From: Closterium sp. Naga37s-1
Taxonomy: Eukaryota; Streptophyta; Zygnematophyceae; Desmidiales; Closteriaceae
Assembly: GCA_947471745.1 (NCBI GenBank)
Contig: CANJKZ010001109.1
Location: 1,054,001 to 1,118,000, forward strand
Length of the DNA: 64,000 nt
Reading direction: 5' to 3'
Shown here: one piece after another, positions 19,393-32,154 of the stretch
How the letters are laid out: each line of letters opens with the position of its first letter
Position numbering within the stretch: position 1 is the stretch's first letter
Translations under genes and position numbers: made by a program
The notes under the pieces: model-generated
What the model saw: the letters and a program-made list of their open reading frames with translations, nothing else
Databases searched by the model: none
What the model was told of the DNA's origin: nothing

Positions 19393-22300
19393 CCGTCAAT
19401 TATATGACCAATGAAAGCAAAATTGAGTTGAAAGCACATAACTCTGCACTGTGAGTGAATTCTGGGCAGTAACAGTGCGCCAGAAGCTCTGTAGCTCCGT
19501 GGAAAGCAAATAACAGCACCTAAGTTCAGTAACAAGTGCGTGCTCAACTCAAAACCCTGAGGAAAATTGTGTCGCAGTAGCGACAAGCATGTTATCTCTT
19601 TGGCTGGCATTTCAGTGCGCCCATTGGCAGACAGCCTGCCAGAGTAATCGAAGGCGCCGTTACTTCTTGCAATTGGGTATGTTTAACACAAGCCAAGCTG
19701 GCAGGGTAGCACCGCCTGTGGGACGACCCAAGTTATGGGCCAGAGCGTGAGAGGCTGAAGTGCCCCAGAATTTGCCCCAGAATCTACGGATAGAGGAGGG
19801 GCCTGGCACTTTCAAGTGCTGGCCTAAGCAAATACGATGTAAGGAAAATACGCCCAACTTCACACAAACCTGGGGTTGCAAAACAAAGGTTGCAATAACA
19901 AAGGTTACAAAGGTTACAACGTCAAAAATATGAGGGTTGAGGGCCCATTTAGGGCGATCCCACTTCCCGAATGTCGACGTAGAATCGGCTCTGTTCTCTG
20001 CTACAAGTTGAATGATCACAGTGCCCATAGTGAAGTCGGCAGGAGGACTTAATTTCCGTCCGAACGTCTGTCGATTGAGTTTTCGACCAAGGTACACCAA
20101 GTCCCCGCCAACTTAACTAGGGACAATTTTACCCCCCTGTGTATTCGTTTTTTATCTACCCGACTGTGGGTTGTTTCAAACAATTTGGTTTTAAGGAAAG
20201 AAGGACAGGGACTGCGCACATGAGTCAGCGGAAAAACGAAGAAAATACGTGGTCGCAGCGGAGGATTCACTCTTTGCGTTGCGGCCTGAACGTCAGATGG
20301 GGTAACAGCGAAATTATACAATGCCTAGGGGGGAAAGATCAGAAAGGGGTCCCGGAGTAGCAGTAAAGTGGCCGAATTGGGGCCTTGTGATTCGGGCCTC
20401 TATTACGTAGCCCCGAAGCAACCAACACAACTGGGCAGTTAGGCCGAGCCTGGCCTTCTCGCCAGGTCACCACCTACTGGCCTGGGGTTGACGGAATTCG
20501 CTAGTGACCCGTCATCGATAATTACCCAGAAAAAGATCTGTTTAACCCCAAATATTCAACATCGCAATGGTACAAAAAATAAACCCCATTCGGATGGCAT
20601 ATAATTGGGGAAGCATCAACCCAAAACACCGCGCGGCAGATGTTTAGGGCTGAGGCCCCTTCGAAGGCATGACGCAGGAGAGGATAATTCGTCAATTTTT
20701 ATATGTCGAGTCAAAAAATTCTTTGTCGTCATGTAATAATTCGTCACACTGTGTGGTTAGGTCTGACGGAGCGCGTGGATGAGGCTCGAAATTGATTGGG
20801 CACAGGTCCGGCCCAGGTTCCACTCCTTGCGAGACACAAGGCCCCAAGTCGGCGGGTTTTCTAGAGCTATGGGGCCCCAATCTGATCATTTCCCATGTCT
20901 AGGTTAGCCTCTAGTTCGTGGGTGTCTTATCTCCAAAGCCAACAACGGTTCAAATGGGTTTTAACCCAAAACTGACGGGATGTGAAATTGGCGCGGGCTA
21001 GGTGTATGGATTTGGCTCCAGCCTTTTTGCAGACGTACTTTGCCAATTTGTATACAAATGATGCTCGTTTGGCGCACCCAACTTTGCCTTGTGTTTTGGG
21101 CTCATAAGTGGTTTTTGCATTTCGCTAAGGTTTCGTCAATTCGCACCTAACAAAATGGGCTTATAAAAAGCAGGTGTAACTCATCGTTGACTTTTTGACT
21201 TCAGTCTTTCAGTCAAACCTCGGTTTCTGTTGTTAGTATTGGCTGGTTTAGGTGGCAACTTGTTCGAGGTGCTTGTAAATGGGGTGCAGCTTCACGGCAC
21301 AAAACCAACCGGGTGCAAGGTTTCCATCCGGTGCAAGGCAAATTCGCATGCAGGAGGTGAGCATCATCTGTATTGATGAAACACTCAATGGAAGTACTGT
21401 AATGACGAACCCAAAAAGATACAGGAGTGACACGTGACTCGAGAACATTCAGGATGAGTTGAGAGCATTGTGTGGTGTGGACTTGTTTTTGGCCTTGCTC
21501 GACAAACTCAGTACGTGTCCGTAGTAATGACATGTCAACAAAGTTGTGTCAGCCCGAAGCGCACTCAGCTTGAAGCGTCAATCACCTTGTCAAGTCGAAG
21601 CGCATGTACGAACATCAGCGGCGCAATGTCATTGGTATAACACCAATCCCGCGAATTAATTCGGCACTGAGAGACTGCTAGAAGGTGACGGTGGGTGATG
21701 ATTGGGCAATATCAGGTCGTCGGATAGGATGTTGCGACGAAATTCGCTCGTTAATAGGTGCGAGTGTGTCAACGTCGAAATTGTCCGACGCTTTTTATTG
21801 GTTGACAGCGTGCGAGTTTTTGACACTCTGCCAACAATGTTGACGAGTGTCAAGAAGGCTAATTGACACTGCCAATTTTGACATGTCAATACTACGGACA
21901 TATACTCAGACACGTTTTGCCCCCTCTTGTGCGACATCACTACACCCTGTTTCGCGCCACACTGACATTCGCTGTATTGACATACCGTCTATTCTGACAT
22001 CAACGCGTCCAAAAAGGTCCCAGAACATTGCATATAAGCACAATTTGCCGCACTCAACCGTACGCGATAGCAATGTTCTGTCATAAAACGTTTTGTATCG
22101 TTTAAATGGACTGCATTTGCCCGCCACCTACATGGGGCTCGGCTGCAAGCACCAGCCCGCAAAATCCAAGCGCATGTTCGCACTGTAGCCCGGGCTCCCG
22201 ATTGTCAGAACTTTGAGAAACAGGGGTGTACCCTACTCAGAACGAACTGGAAGGGCAAGCAGGTGGATGTCCAACGAACTTCCTCCACTTTCGAACAGCT

Positions 22301-23240
22301 GGGCAAGAAGGTACATCTGTTTGTCTTTCTTGGTTTTCGAACCTCGACAGCCTGGACTAGGATGGCATGTGTGGGTCAGTTGACAAGGTCTGATGCTCAA
22401 CGCCGTCTGCGGCGGATCGCATTCCAGTTTGGTTTTTTTAGCGAATATGGCATACCCATCCCACGTGTGGTGGCAAACTCCCCTTGCTTTGCTTTGTTCA
22501 CCTCCCTCCACCTTACCACCGGCCCAACGAACGGAGGCATCGCTCCATCCGTCCCCCGTGTTTCACGGTGCCGGATTTCCATTTCTCCCACGTGGGAGGC
22601 ACCCCGCATGAAGCGCTTAATGAGTCTGTCTGTACACACCAAGCCCCCCAGTGCTTCCGCGCATGGTGGGCTGCATCACCAGGTCGAACAAGGTGCCTTG
22701 GGCATGGTCAAACTCAACTGCAGCAAAACCTTCATCCAGTGGACAGCTCAACTTTCTAGATAGCTCGTGGATGCCCTACCCAACCCTAAAAATTGTCCGC
22801 AGCTCTAGTGGGATGTGCCGGGTGACGCGAATTCCCTGGCGCCGTTCCCGAGAGTTTTACCCCACCGTGCAAGGCCCACTCAAGCGCGAAGGTCCGACCT
22901 ACTATACGATACTGTTTTGACAGCCCTGATTACATCATGCAAGTAGGCGTGTTCGACTCGAACTTGGTCCATTATAAAGTTGTACTACTGCTAGCACCAC
23001 TGGCTGTGCCGCATAGTAGTACTATTAATTGGCTGACGCTGGCGCAGACTCTACTACCAGAAAATACTCACCATTCTGATAGTTCTGCTCGTAATTGTAC
23101 TATCGGCGCTGCTCGTCGGCCTGGGGACGCCGCGCCGCGCTGCGAATTCTGGAAAATATGATGCAAGCACTTTCAATCCGGCGCTCCCGCGCTTGCAACT
23201 AGTATAGTTAAGTTTATGCTTCTAGCTCGCCGCCGCTGTG
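19393..23240 (+). other. Long non-coding stretch upstream of WRKY gene 1
   Basis: I recognise no gene, RNA or transposon in this 3.8 kb. Open frames up to about 170 codons (for example 22263-22763) show no family motif. A TTTAGGGCTGAGG motif occurs near 20644, similar to the hairpin at 18293. The last few hundred bases presumably hold the promoter of the WRKY gene. A W-box core TTGAC is present near 22917, but no clear TATA box is placed at the usual distance. Confidence 0.5.
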
Positions 23241-24695
23241 ATGGACAATCACCCTGTGATGAGCCGGCATCATGATGATCATGGTGTAGTAGTAGTACCA
23301 GCAGCCGTCACCGCCACGACGATGATAGTACATTGTGACCTTCGTGATCTTCACAATGAAGAGCATGTGGATGAGCCTGTGCCGCGGCACGGATCTGCGG
23401 CTGCTCCCGTTGCTGGTGTTGTGTCTGGCAGAAGGCTTGAGGGCCAATACTCACTGCAAATTAACGGGCACAGCCATCATCCGGCGTGTCACCTTCCATT
23501 GCCTGAATCTCCCAGTAACATCACTCCTACTGGCGGCACAGTCGCCGCCACAACTCCTATTCCCACACCTCCGACTCCAGCAACTCCCACCACCACCACT
23601 ATCAGCTATCCTAAACCAGTTTCGTCAGAACAAGCTGCTGATGATGATGGTGATGGTGATGGTGATGGTGTTGATGGTGACGCTGATCATGGTGGTGCTG
23701 ACGATGGTGAGTTGGAGGAGGCCGTCAGTCGCACTGCACGGATTCAGCAGATCGTTAACTCGGACGGCTTCAATTGGCTCAAATACGGCGAAAAGCGCGC
23801 CTCGGCATCTCGGTCAACCATAAGGTACGGAGCGGCGCTGGTCGTTGGCCGTGGCAGTAGCATCACCAGCATTGGCAGCACCAGCAACACACAAGCGCCA
23901 AAGCAGCATGCAGCAGGCTGGGTATCGACAACACAACTTGGCCAATTTCTCTTTCGTTATGATCACACCTTTTGCCACCCTCTCACTCGCCCTCACCTTC
24001 TCACCCTCTCAAACCTCACCCTGTCCCCTTGTTCCCCTCTGTATCCCTGTCTCCCCTCATCGCCCGTCACCTCCCGGGTCGCCCTGACGTCCCGTGGCAG
24101 GGCGTACTACAAGTGCGTGTGGTCGCGAGCCGAATCCTCCCCGTGCCGGGCGTGCAAAGTAGTGGAGATCGACCCGTCCAGCAAGGTCACTCCCAGTACA
24201 CTGCATACTCGTTACATGTACACCCACAACCACGAAACCCCGGGCCAGTGTCCCCGCAAGTTGCGAAGAAAACCGAAAAAAAGCCTGGCCTCTAAGAACT
24301 ATCATCTTACTCATCCAGGTAGCTCCACAGCTGCCAGCAAACGTGGCAATAGGAGCAACTGGTGCACCGGCTCTGAGGGTAGTGCACACACCAACACCAC
24401 CACTATGAGTCATAATAATGCTGTCTGGAGCAGCGCCATGGCAGCTGGAGCAGTGAAAGAGGAGAAGCTCGAAGTGGGGCCGCCACCTTATCGTGAGGCC
24501 ACCCCCATGGCGCTCGTTCCTCGAAGGATTTTGCCTGCGCCTGCTGCTATGACTGGAACTGGTACCACCTGTGGTTTCCTCCAATCGGGAGGTCATGCAC
24601 CGAGTGCCAGTGCCTCTCCCAATGGCCGTGGCGGCATAATTGTTGACAACCGGATGTTGCTGGGAAGAACAACTGCTTCTGCGTCTGCTGCGTTA

Positions 24696-24736
<41 letters not shown>

Positions 24737-27700
24737 TGCTTCTGCTGCTTCTGTTGCTGTTACTGATGCTCCGGCTACTGCTGCTGCTGCTGCCCGCGCT
24801 GGACTCTGCAGTCTTCAAGGTGCTGCGGCAGCACTACTTTCCAGCGAGAACAGTGGCAGAGGTGGTGGCAAGAGTGGGAGAGGCGGCGGCAAGATTGGCA
24901 GAGGCGGCGACAAGACTGGCAGAGGCAGCGACAAGGGTAGCCGAGGCGGTGACAAATCCTGTGGTCTTCTAAACCCCACGGCATCGCAGCCTTCGGGGAT
25001 GCAGCTTGTGCCCATGCAGCATCATCCAGTAAACACTGGTCTTGCCGCTTCAGCTGGCATTCAGGTTGCTGCTACAGCCGGCACTGAGTGTGCCACTGCA
25101 GCCAGCATTGTGCAGGCTCTTCTCCTCTCTGGAAGTCCATGCAGCAGGGCAGACTTACTGCCAGGGGTGTTGCTGCCAGGAGAGCCTCTCTGGCCAGCTG
25201 TGTCTCCCTCTGGGGCTCCTGTGCTGCACTCTCTGCCTCTGGATTCTGCAGGTAGCAGTGGCACCAGCACAAGTAACAGCACCAGCAGCAGCAGCAGCAG
25301 CAGTAACAGCAGGAACGTGTTTGGCAGCAGCTATTGCATGCTGGCGGGAAGTGTGCCCAGTGGAAGCATCAACAGCAGCTTCTGTGGTGCTGGGAAGGGT
25401 GGTGCTGACAGCGGTGGTGGTGATGGTGGCGGTAATGGCGGCGGTAATGGTGGTGGTAGTGGTGGCGGTGGTATGGGCAACGGGAGAAGCAGCGGGGCTG
25501 TCGATGCCTATCTCTCTGAAAGCAGCAGCCTCCAACGCAACCCTGTCGCTCTTGCGTCTCCCACTTCTTTGGTCGCTCCGGCAGCGTGCACCCCCAGGGC
25601 GCAGAGCCGCCGTCCCTTCCGAGTGCCCAGAAGCATGGCTGGCGCTGCCATAACTGCTGCCTCTGCACTTGCCGCCTCTGCGCTTGGTGCTCCTGCTGCT
25701 GCTCCAGGATCTACCACCTCTGCACCATATAGCACTGCTGGAGCCATAGAAATTTCTTCTGCTTATGCTGCTGCTTCTGCTGCTGCTGCTGCTGCTTCTG
25801 TTGCTGGTACTGCTGCCTCGCCTGCTGCGTGTACGGTTCGGCCCGTTTTCCTGCCGTCCACTCTGACGCTGCTGTCGGACGTGCCAAGGGGAGCAGCAGC
25901 GTTGGATGCAGCTGTACTGGAGGTGCTGCTCGCTCAGCCGGCTCATTCTCATGCCGCTGCCTCCGTCCTTGCCGCTGCCCTCATGTCTGCTGTCAAAGCG
26001 TCTCCTCCTCCTGCTGTTGCTTCTTCTGCTGCTGCTCCTGCTTCTCCTCCTGCTGTTGCTGCTTCTGCTGCTGCTCCAGCTTCTCCTCCTGCTGTTGCTG
26101 CTTCTACTGCTGCCCCTGCTTCCCCTCCTGCTGTTGCTCCTCCTGCTGCTACTGCTGCTTCTGCTGCTGCTCCTGCGTCCCCTCCTGCTGTTGCTCCTCC
26201 TGCTGTTGCTCCTCCTGCTGCTCCTCCCGCCTGTCCTTCAGCAAGCCACTGCACACCTGCTTGCTTCCAAGCCAGTCCTATGCACGTCACGCTGGAGGAG
26301 TGTGCCATTCCCGGCTCCGATCCTCCCTTTGAGGCCCCTATCAGAGGCATTCTTGCCAACATCCAGAAGCAGACCCCACATCTTGCCCTTTCCCCTCCCA
26401 TAAGGCCCTGCGCTGCTCCTGCTGCTCCCCCTGCGCCTGCTCCTGCTGCACCTGCTGCTACTGCTTCTGCTGTTCCTGCTGCCGCTGCTGTAGACACGGT
26501 TCTCACTACACTTGATCACGAGGCTATTGCAACAGCTTCTGATGCTGGTGAAGCAGCTGGAATGGGGTCGGCTGCAGTCAATAACAATGCCAAGGCTGCT
26601 GCCTCTGCTAATGTCGCCAGGGCTGCAAATAAGGCGGCAGCGGCAGCAGGAGCAGCAGCAGCAGCAGCAGCAGCAGCTGACGCAGCAGGAGCAGCAGGAG
26701 CAGCAGCAGCGGCGGCAGACGCAGCAGGAGCTTACACCATCGCTGCTGTCCCTGCTGGGGCCATTGGTGTCACCCCTGAGTCAGCAGCGGCGTTTGCAGA
26801 TCCTGAAATGGGAGCTGAGTTGGGCACAGACGAGCAGGATGCCAAGCAAAGTATGGCGTCACTATCAGGGCGGGATAGTGCTGAAGAGATTGCAGAGCAC
26901 ATGGGTGGCGTAGCAGCAGATTCAGAAGGAACGGAATGCGTTGCAGCAGCAGCAGCAGCAGCAGCAGAGGCTACGGAGTGGATGAATCTAATGCAAGTCA
27001 TGGATGTGGATAGCTCGCCTGCTGGGGCGCCACATATCCATCATGGCCACTCCAGCAACCCTTTCCATAACCCTCTCTGTAGCCTTCCCAGCACATCTTT
27101 CAGCAATCCTCTCAGCTCCGGCCCCAGCAACCAGACAGGAATGGAGAGTCTTGGAGGGGCACTAGGGGTTTTGGAAGAAATTCCGTTCAACGTCTCAGGA
27201 TTTTCTGGTGATTTTGCTGGACACACCAACAACAGCGCATCAGATTTTTCGCTCCTGCCCTGGGAGTTTCAGCTCTGGGACTCAACAGAAGCACTGCTTG
27301 TGAATGGCGCCCCTAACCTTGGCACTCCTGCTGGTGCAGCTGCTCCTGCTGCTGCCGCTGCTGCTGCTGCTGCTGATGCTGCTGATGCTGCTGCTGATGC
27401 TGCTGCTGATGCTGCTGATGCTCTTGCTCTTGCTGCTGCCCCTGCTGCTGCTGTGTGTGCTGGTATTATTGTTGCAGAGACCCACTCGCTTGCAGCTGTT
27501 GTAGGTCAGAAGCAAGGAGATCTTGCCTGTTCTGTGACAGGACACCAGGAGCAACTGCAGCAGAAGCTGCAGCAGCGGCAAAATCAAGGGCATATCCAGG
27601 AGTCAAGTGTCTGGAGATCACAGGTAATGTGCATTACCAGCAATGCCAGCATAGTCAGCCGCAATATCAGCATTGCCAGTAGTGCTAGCGCCGTCAGCAG

Positions 27701-28631
27701 TGTTAGTGTTGTCAGCAGTGCTAGTGTTGTCAGCAGTGCTAGTCCTGTTCTCATTCGTCTTGTTTTTGTTTCAACACCACTCCACCACATAACATTCAGC
27801 TCTCTTCTTTGTCTGAATCTGCAGGGAACAACAGCAATGGCTGCTGCAAGGACTGGCTTTGACAGCCATAACCGCACCTGTCACCCCTCATCAATGCCCT
27901 CTCATGCAACGACTTCTCTTGCTGGTGCTTTTTCCCATCCGCCTGGTTCCACTACCCCTGGTCCTGCCACTGGTGCTGTCCCTTCTCTCCACAATGATGG
28001 CTTTGGCTCTTTTTTTAGCAGTGCTCCTGCTTCTCCCACTGTTACTGCTTCTGCTGGTTCTGCTGGTAATGCTGCTGCTGCCCTTTACCCCCCAATTCAT
28101 ACTGCTTCCACCGCTGCTGTTGCTGCTCCTGCTGGTAACCCCTCCGTAGCACAAGAGCATATTCACGCTGATTCACCTGCCAATGCCACTCTCCAACCAT
28201 CTGCACCTGAAGCAGTGCCAGCTTCAGGCATGCCCCTTTGCAAACTCCTTGCAAGCTTCAGCGCTGCCATGGAGCACAACCGGCAGATTCTGGAGCGGCA
28301 TCAACAGCGCCTGCTGAACCACACCCGGGAGTCTGGTCACTGGGAAGATGGCCGGCCGGTCAACTTCAAGAGGAGTCGCGAGGGAGAAAATGGGTTTCGC
28401 TACATGGAGCGTGATAAGGAGCATGTATCGAGTATGCAATCATGGTGCATGCATGGATCTGAGGCCGAGAGCCACAAAAAGGCCGGAGAGAGCGTTGCAG
28501 CTGGTGGGGCTGATGCTGCTGTGCTCAGACAAGCAAGTCAATGCTCCGGAGTTACCAACGGGGATCAGTCCATGGTTGGACTCTTCGGTAGGGCATCAGG
28601 GACCACTCCTGAAGGCTCGCATCCTGAGTAA
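23241..28631 (+). CDS. Divergent WRKY-domain transcription factor, gene 1
   Basis: Coding runs from ATG 23241 to TAA 28629-28631. The span includes a clear intron (23825-24100) and a possible second one (27624-27824, GTAATG...CTGCAG, 201 bp). Exon 1 ends with IVNSDGFNWLKYGEK (heptad at residues 179-185, against the usual WRKYGQK). Exon 2 continues AYYKCVWSRAESSPCRAC and ends the domain in THNH. The zinc ligands read C-X9-C-X2-C-X23-H-X-H, so the first loop is longer than the usual C-X4/5-C. The intron splits an arginine codon (AG|G, phase 2), exactly as the R-type WRKY intron does. The rest is very long and low complexity (Ala, Ser, Gly) with a few conserved islands shared with gene 2: RRPFRVPRSMAGAAITAAS, QPAHSHAAASVLAAAL and HNRQILERH. 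It is probably a nuclear DNA-binding regulator; the altered heptad may change W-box recognition. Confidence 0.82.
23825..24100 (+). other. Conserved WRKY-domain intron of gene 1
   Basis: Donor ATAAG|GTACGG and acceptor GTGGCAG|GGCG, preceded by a long pyrimidine tract. It is phase 2 within the arginine codon. The 276 bp contain no in-frame stop, so the unspliced frame is also open; splicing is required to bring the two halves of the WRKY domain together. Confidence 0.85.
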
Positions 28632-29078
28632 TATTTCAGCCTGTGATCAGCTCGTAGTTGACTGAAGCTCATGTATGCTTGTCGAATCCTGAGGCAACTC
28701 AACCATTCAGGAGGTGCCATGATGGATGCGAAAAGTATGTAGTAAAAAAACACCCAAGGAAACGATTGTGTTGTGTAGGAAGACTTGAATGGGCACGACA
28801 TTGCCTTATTTTATGGGATACCGTATGACGGGTGTCTTCACTGCTGGGTCCTCTGAATCCAGTTGCAGAGGAAATAGGCGCACACCAGAAGGGGTCACAA
28901 CCCAACAGGGTCCTCAAACGGGGCTCATTATTCTCAAGTATCTTACCAGTTTCCTTTCTCATCCCTAGGGGATTAGGAACCCATGGAGGGGTTGGGTTGC
29001 CATGCCAGGCATCATTCTCCTCTTCCGTGGTCCAGAGTCTAGGCAAGCAGGGCCCGTGCTAGGATTTGGGGCACCCTG

Positions 29079-29616
29079 AGGCCTCAGGGCACCTTTCCGG
29101 AATCGTAATAAATGCCCTGATTTGTCAGGGCAAATTTTCGAAGCCTTCCTGTATGTTCAGGTCTTTTTCAGAAATCAATCCTGACCTGTCAGGGCAAAAA
29201 ACCCTGTGTTCAGGGTTCAGATTGGTTGGTTGACAGATTGAAGAACGGGGTGGGTCCGATCCCAGGACCTTATCTATCGAAAGTATCTTTCTACTGACTA
29301 GGCCACTTCTGGCATTGGATGGATGAATAAGTTTTTCAAGGTCGTTTTGCGCACGGAGACAAAAATCCCCGCGGAAAATTTCCCCAGGTACGGGACTCCC
29401 TTCCCTCCCCCAACAAAAAACGCGTCAGGGCAGGCCTCTGCATTCATCCTGACGCTACAGGGAAGAACACTACAGCCATTCTGAATGTTCAGGGCATTTC
29501 ATATAACAACATCCTGAGACCTCAGGGTAAAAATTTACACTATTCTGAAATGACAGGGTAAATTCAAAACTGCATCCTGAATTCAGGGTAATCAGGATGT
29601 TTTGCCCTGATAACGT
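29079..29616. repeat. Cluster of short CCTGA...TCAGG palindromes
   Basis: At least seven small inverted repeats of the form CCTGA-N(0-5)-TCAGG occur, for example CCTGAGGCCTCAGG, CCTGATTTGTCAGG, CCTGACCTGTCAGG, CCTGAGACCTCAGG and CCTGAATTCAGG, spaced about 30-60 bp apart in two groups. The tRNA-like sequence lies between the groups. The function is unknown. Confidence 0.6.
29245..29313 (-). repeat. tRNA-like sequence, possible SINE head
   Basis: On the minus strand an A-box-like TGGCCTAGTCAGTAGA is followed at tRNA spacing by a B-box-like GGGATCGGACCC. The acceptor arms do not pair convincingly, so it is not called a tRNA gene. A tRNA-derived SINE head is the more likely reading. Confidence 0.35.
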
Positions 29617-30036
29617 GGGGCCTGTAGGCAAGTTATGGTCATGGCAGAAACCAGTCCCATCCGCGCCACTTGCACCTCCTAATCCGCCTGCCCCGCCAGC
29701 GCCACCCTCCCCCTCCTCCAGCTCCTTTCGCCCGCCCGCGCCTTTGAGCCCTGCAATCTTCTTAAACAGCAACCCTTTCTCAGTCGACTCCTCCTTGCCC
29801 TCTCACTTGGGAAAATCTCAGGAGGGTGATGGCGAGTGCGAGGAAGTGGCCGCAGTGGGGCAACGTGGATGGCTGTCCGTTGGACGATTCCACAGTCATC
29901 GACGAAGATGATGTTAAATACCACTGGGCGGCGAAGACAACGACTTCCAACACATGCCGATTCCTACGTTTCCAACACCTAACAAGATTCGACCCCACCC
30001 TTCTCGCCAAAATCGTGGCTCCCGTCCCCTTTCCCC

Positions 30037-30141
30037 ATGAGTCGGCCGACGAAGAAGAATCTGCATGCCTACACCGTTCAGGAGAAGTTCATGTGGCTGG
30101 TGAGGCTAGAGGTGGTGAAGGACGTGAGCAAAGTGTCGCGT
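30037..30141 (+). pseudogene. Short helix-turn-helix-like fragment, possibly from a transposase
   Basis: The frame KKNLHAYTVQEKFMWLVRL followed by VVKDVSKVSRE resembles the N-terminal helix-turn-helix of pogo/Tigger-type transposases and related DNA-binding domains. Nothing recognisable continues downstream. This could be a fragment or chance. Confidence 0.3.
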
Positions 30142-31486
30142 GAGCAGAAATCCCGCACAGTAAATCGCTGCACAGAAAAAACGGCGGGGCCGACCTTACG
30201 GGGCAGCGGGTTGCCGTAAACGTCTTCAAGGACATGGAGCAACAATTGTACAGTAGCTGCTCACTGAACGAACTAAGGGACTAGCCATGTCGGTATGGCG
30301 GTTCCAGCAGTGGTCGCGAGAATTGATGAAGCAGGTGCACCTCAGCCCCTTCTTTGAACCCCTCCCCCCCAACGCTCTTGCGTTTCTGTCCTGAAGCCCA
30401 TACCACCCTGTTCCTCCTCCCCTTTCTGCCGTGGACTCCTCCCTTGCTACAATGTCTTGTGTTGTTTTACCTTGCATCTGCTGATCTGTTTGCCCTTTGC
30501 TCCTCACTTTCTGGTGGTTACACTTGTCGATCTCCTTCTCCAAGTAATATACTTTCCCATCTGCTCACACTGTTTGTAATGGCCTTGAATCATAATGCTA
30601 AGGATTTAACAACAACATGCAGTAAAACACAACATACAAACAGTGGCCATCCTATGCTCTTTCCCCCTATTACTACTTTCCTACCCTTGGCTTAAGGCTG
30701 CCCGAAACTACCCCCTCTTTTCCTTTTGCTGCTTGGCTTGAGCCTGCTGCTTGCGGGTTGCAAGGAAACAATATATCACACCAGATCACCTCTCCTCGTA
30801 GGTCACACCACCGAGTCACATTGCTCACTTATCACCCACCCATATTACTGCCTGCACCCTATTGATATAAACTACTGCTCACTTGTCAAGAATCTACTGT
30901 GACCAAAGGAGTGTGCCACAGGTGTAAAGGTTCTCAGAGGTGGTTCAATAGATTCTGTTGACACTGGAATCTCTCAATGCAAGCCAAAACAAACTTGGGT
31001 AAGAATATGTATGACTGTGGGTATCAACCCCTGTGACCCTCTTGAATTCTAGCCTGTTCCTGGGAAAACATTGATATTTGTTTGCTTGCTCTACCTGAAC
31101 ACTGTATTTCACTTGTTTGTCATTGACATCGATGTGTTGTATCTTACTAGTAAAAAACTCTTCACCTTTTGTCTTCATGGATTGGAGAATGTGAAGAACA
31201 GGGTCTCAATTTCTAAAGATTCGTGCCCAACACCTCAAAGGTGTACAACATTGAGAATCGTTAGATAATCAACGCCGGCCGAACTTCACTTTAGCTTGAG
31301 ATGTCGGCAGCTCAAACCGTGGAGGAGATATGGATGTAGTCAGCTCCTATCCGTAGCAGTGGATACCAGAAAAAAACAGATGACGGCAATGATCCCGTGC
31401 ACCGCCGCTAGAGAGAAGTTGAAGCGTTGGGTGTTTCAAACGGGCGTGACCACCACAAGGCGACTTTTCTTCAGGTGAGTGCCTAA

Positions 31487-31630
31487 GGGTACATTCCTAT
31501 CTTGACATTTGTGTCACAATCCCAAGGTACCGCTCTATACCGAATTGAACCCAAGTTCGAAATTTTTAACAAAGCGGTTTGATTCGGTAGAGCGGATTGT
31601 GACACAAATGTCAAGACAGGTATGTACCCT
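31487..31630. mobile_element. Foldback MITE 2
   Basis: A 144-bp element with inverted repeats of about 36 bp: AGGGTACATTCCTATCTTGA on the left against the reverse complement of the right end. Both arms contain GACATTTGTGTCACAATC. No coding capacity. Confidence 0.75.
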
Positions 31631-32154
31631 AGTTGTAAGATAACGAGCTATGATTACTCAAACCGGTTGCCTAAATGTATATGCCTCATTGCCTCTTGTG
31701 CCTTGCTTGCAATTGTTCTCGCCAGTGCTCAATCCAACCGCTGTTGACAAGAGTTGGCCCTGCCCTCGCTTGGGCGAAGCCGACTTAATGGTCGGGTGCG
31801 TGGGAGGTGCAACCAACTGCATGCAGTGGTCGACATCAACTTGGGCAAGCAAGTCGATGGACTTGGTCGACTTGCACGGCACCACTGCAAAGCCGCGAAC
31901 TACGGGAAGTCAACGGCCGACACTGAGTGATGTGGTCGACGAAGGGGTTAGTTGATAAGCAAGGACGCCAACTTCGTGAATTCGGTGGGTGGTGTCGACC
32001 TGGGTGGCCGACGAGCATGTGCATGCGAGCTCCTACCGCCGAACGGGTTGGTGTCGACTTGCGGGCGCCGACCTGAGGGCGCCGGGGACAGTCCACGGTC
32101 AACAATGAAGTGTGTTGGGTATGCAGACGTCGCCAAGGAGGTTTTGGCGAAGCC

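Larger units (their letters stand above)
28632..31486 (+). other. Non-coding stretch downstream of WRKY gene 1
   Basis: Holds a cluster of CCTGA/TCAGG palindromes (29079-29616), a tRNA-like sequence on the minus strand (29245-29313) and a short DNA-binding-domain-like fragment (30037-30141). Otherwise I see only pyrimidine-rich and AT-rich sequence without a recognisable gene. Confidence 0.55.

Noticed and set aside
22263..22763. A 166-codon open frame upstream of WRKY gene 1
   Set aside because: No motif, no conserved neighbour and several overlapping frames of similar length.
29245..29313. A functional tRNA gene
   Set aside because: A- and B-box-like words are present but the acceptor and anticodon stems do not pair convincingly.
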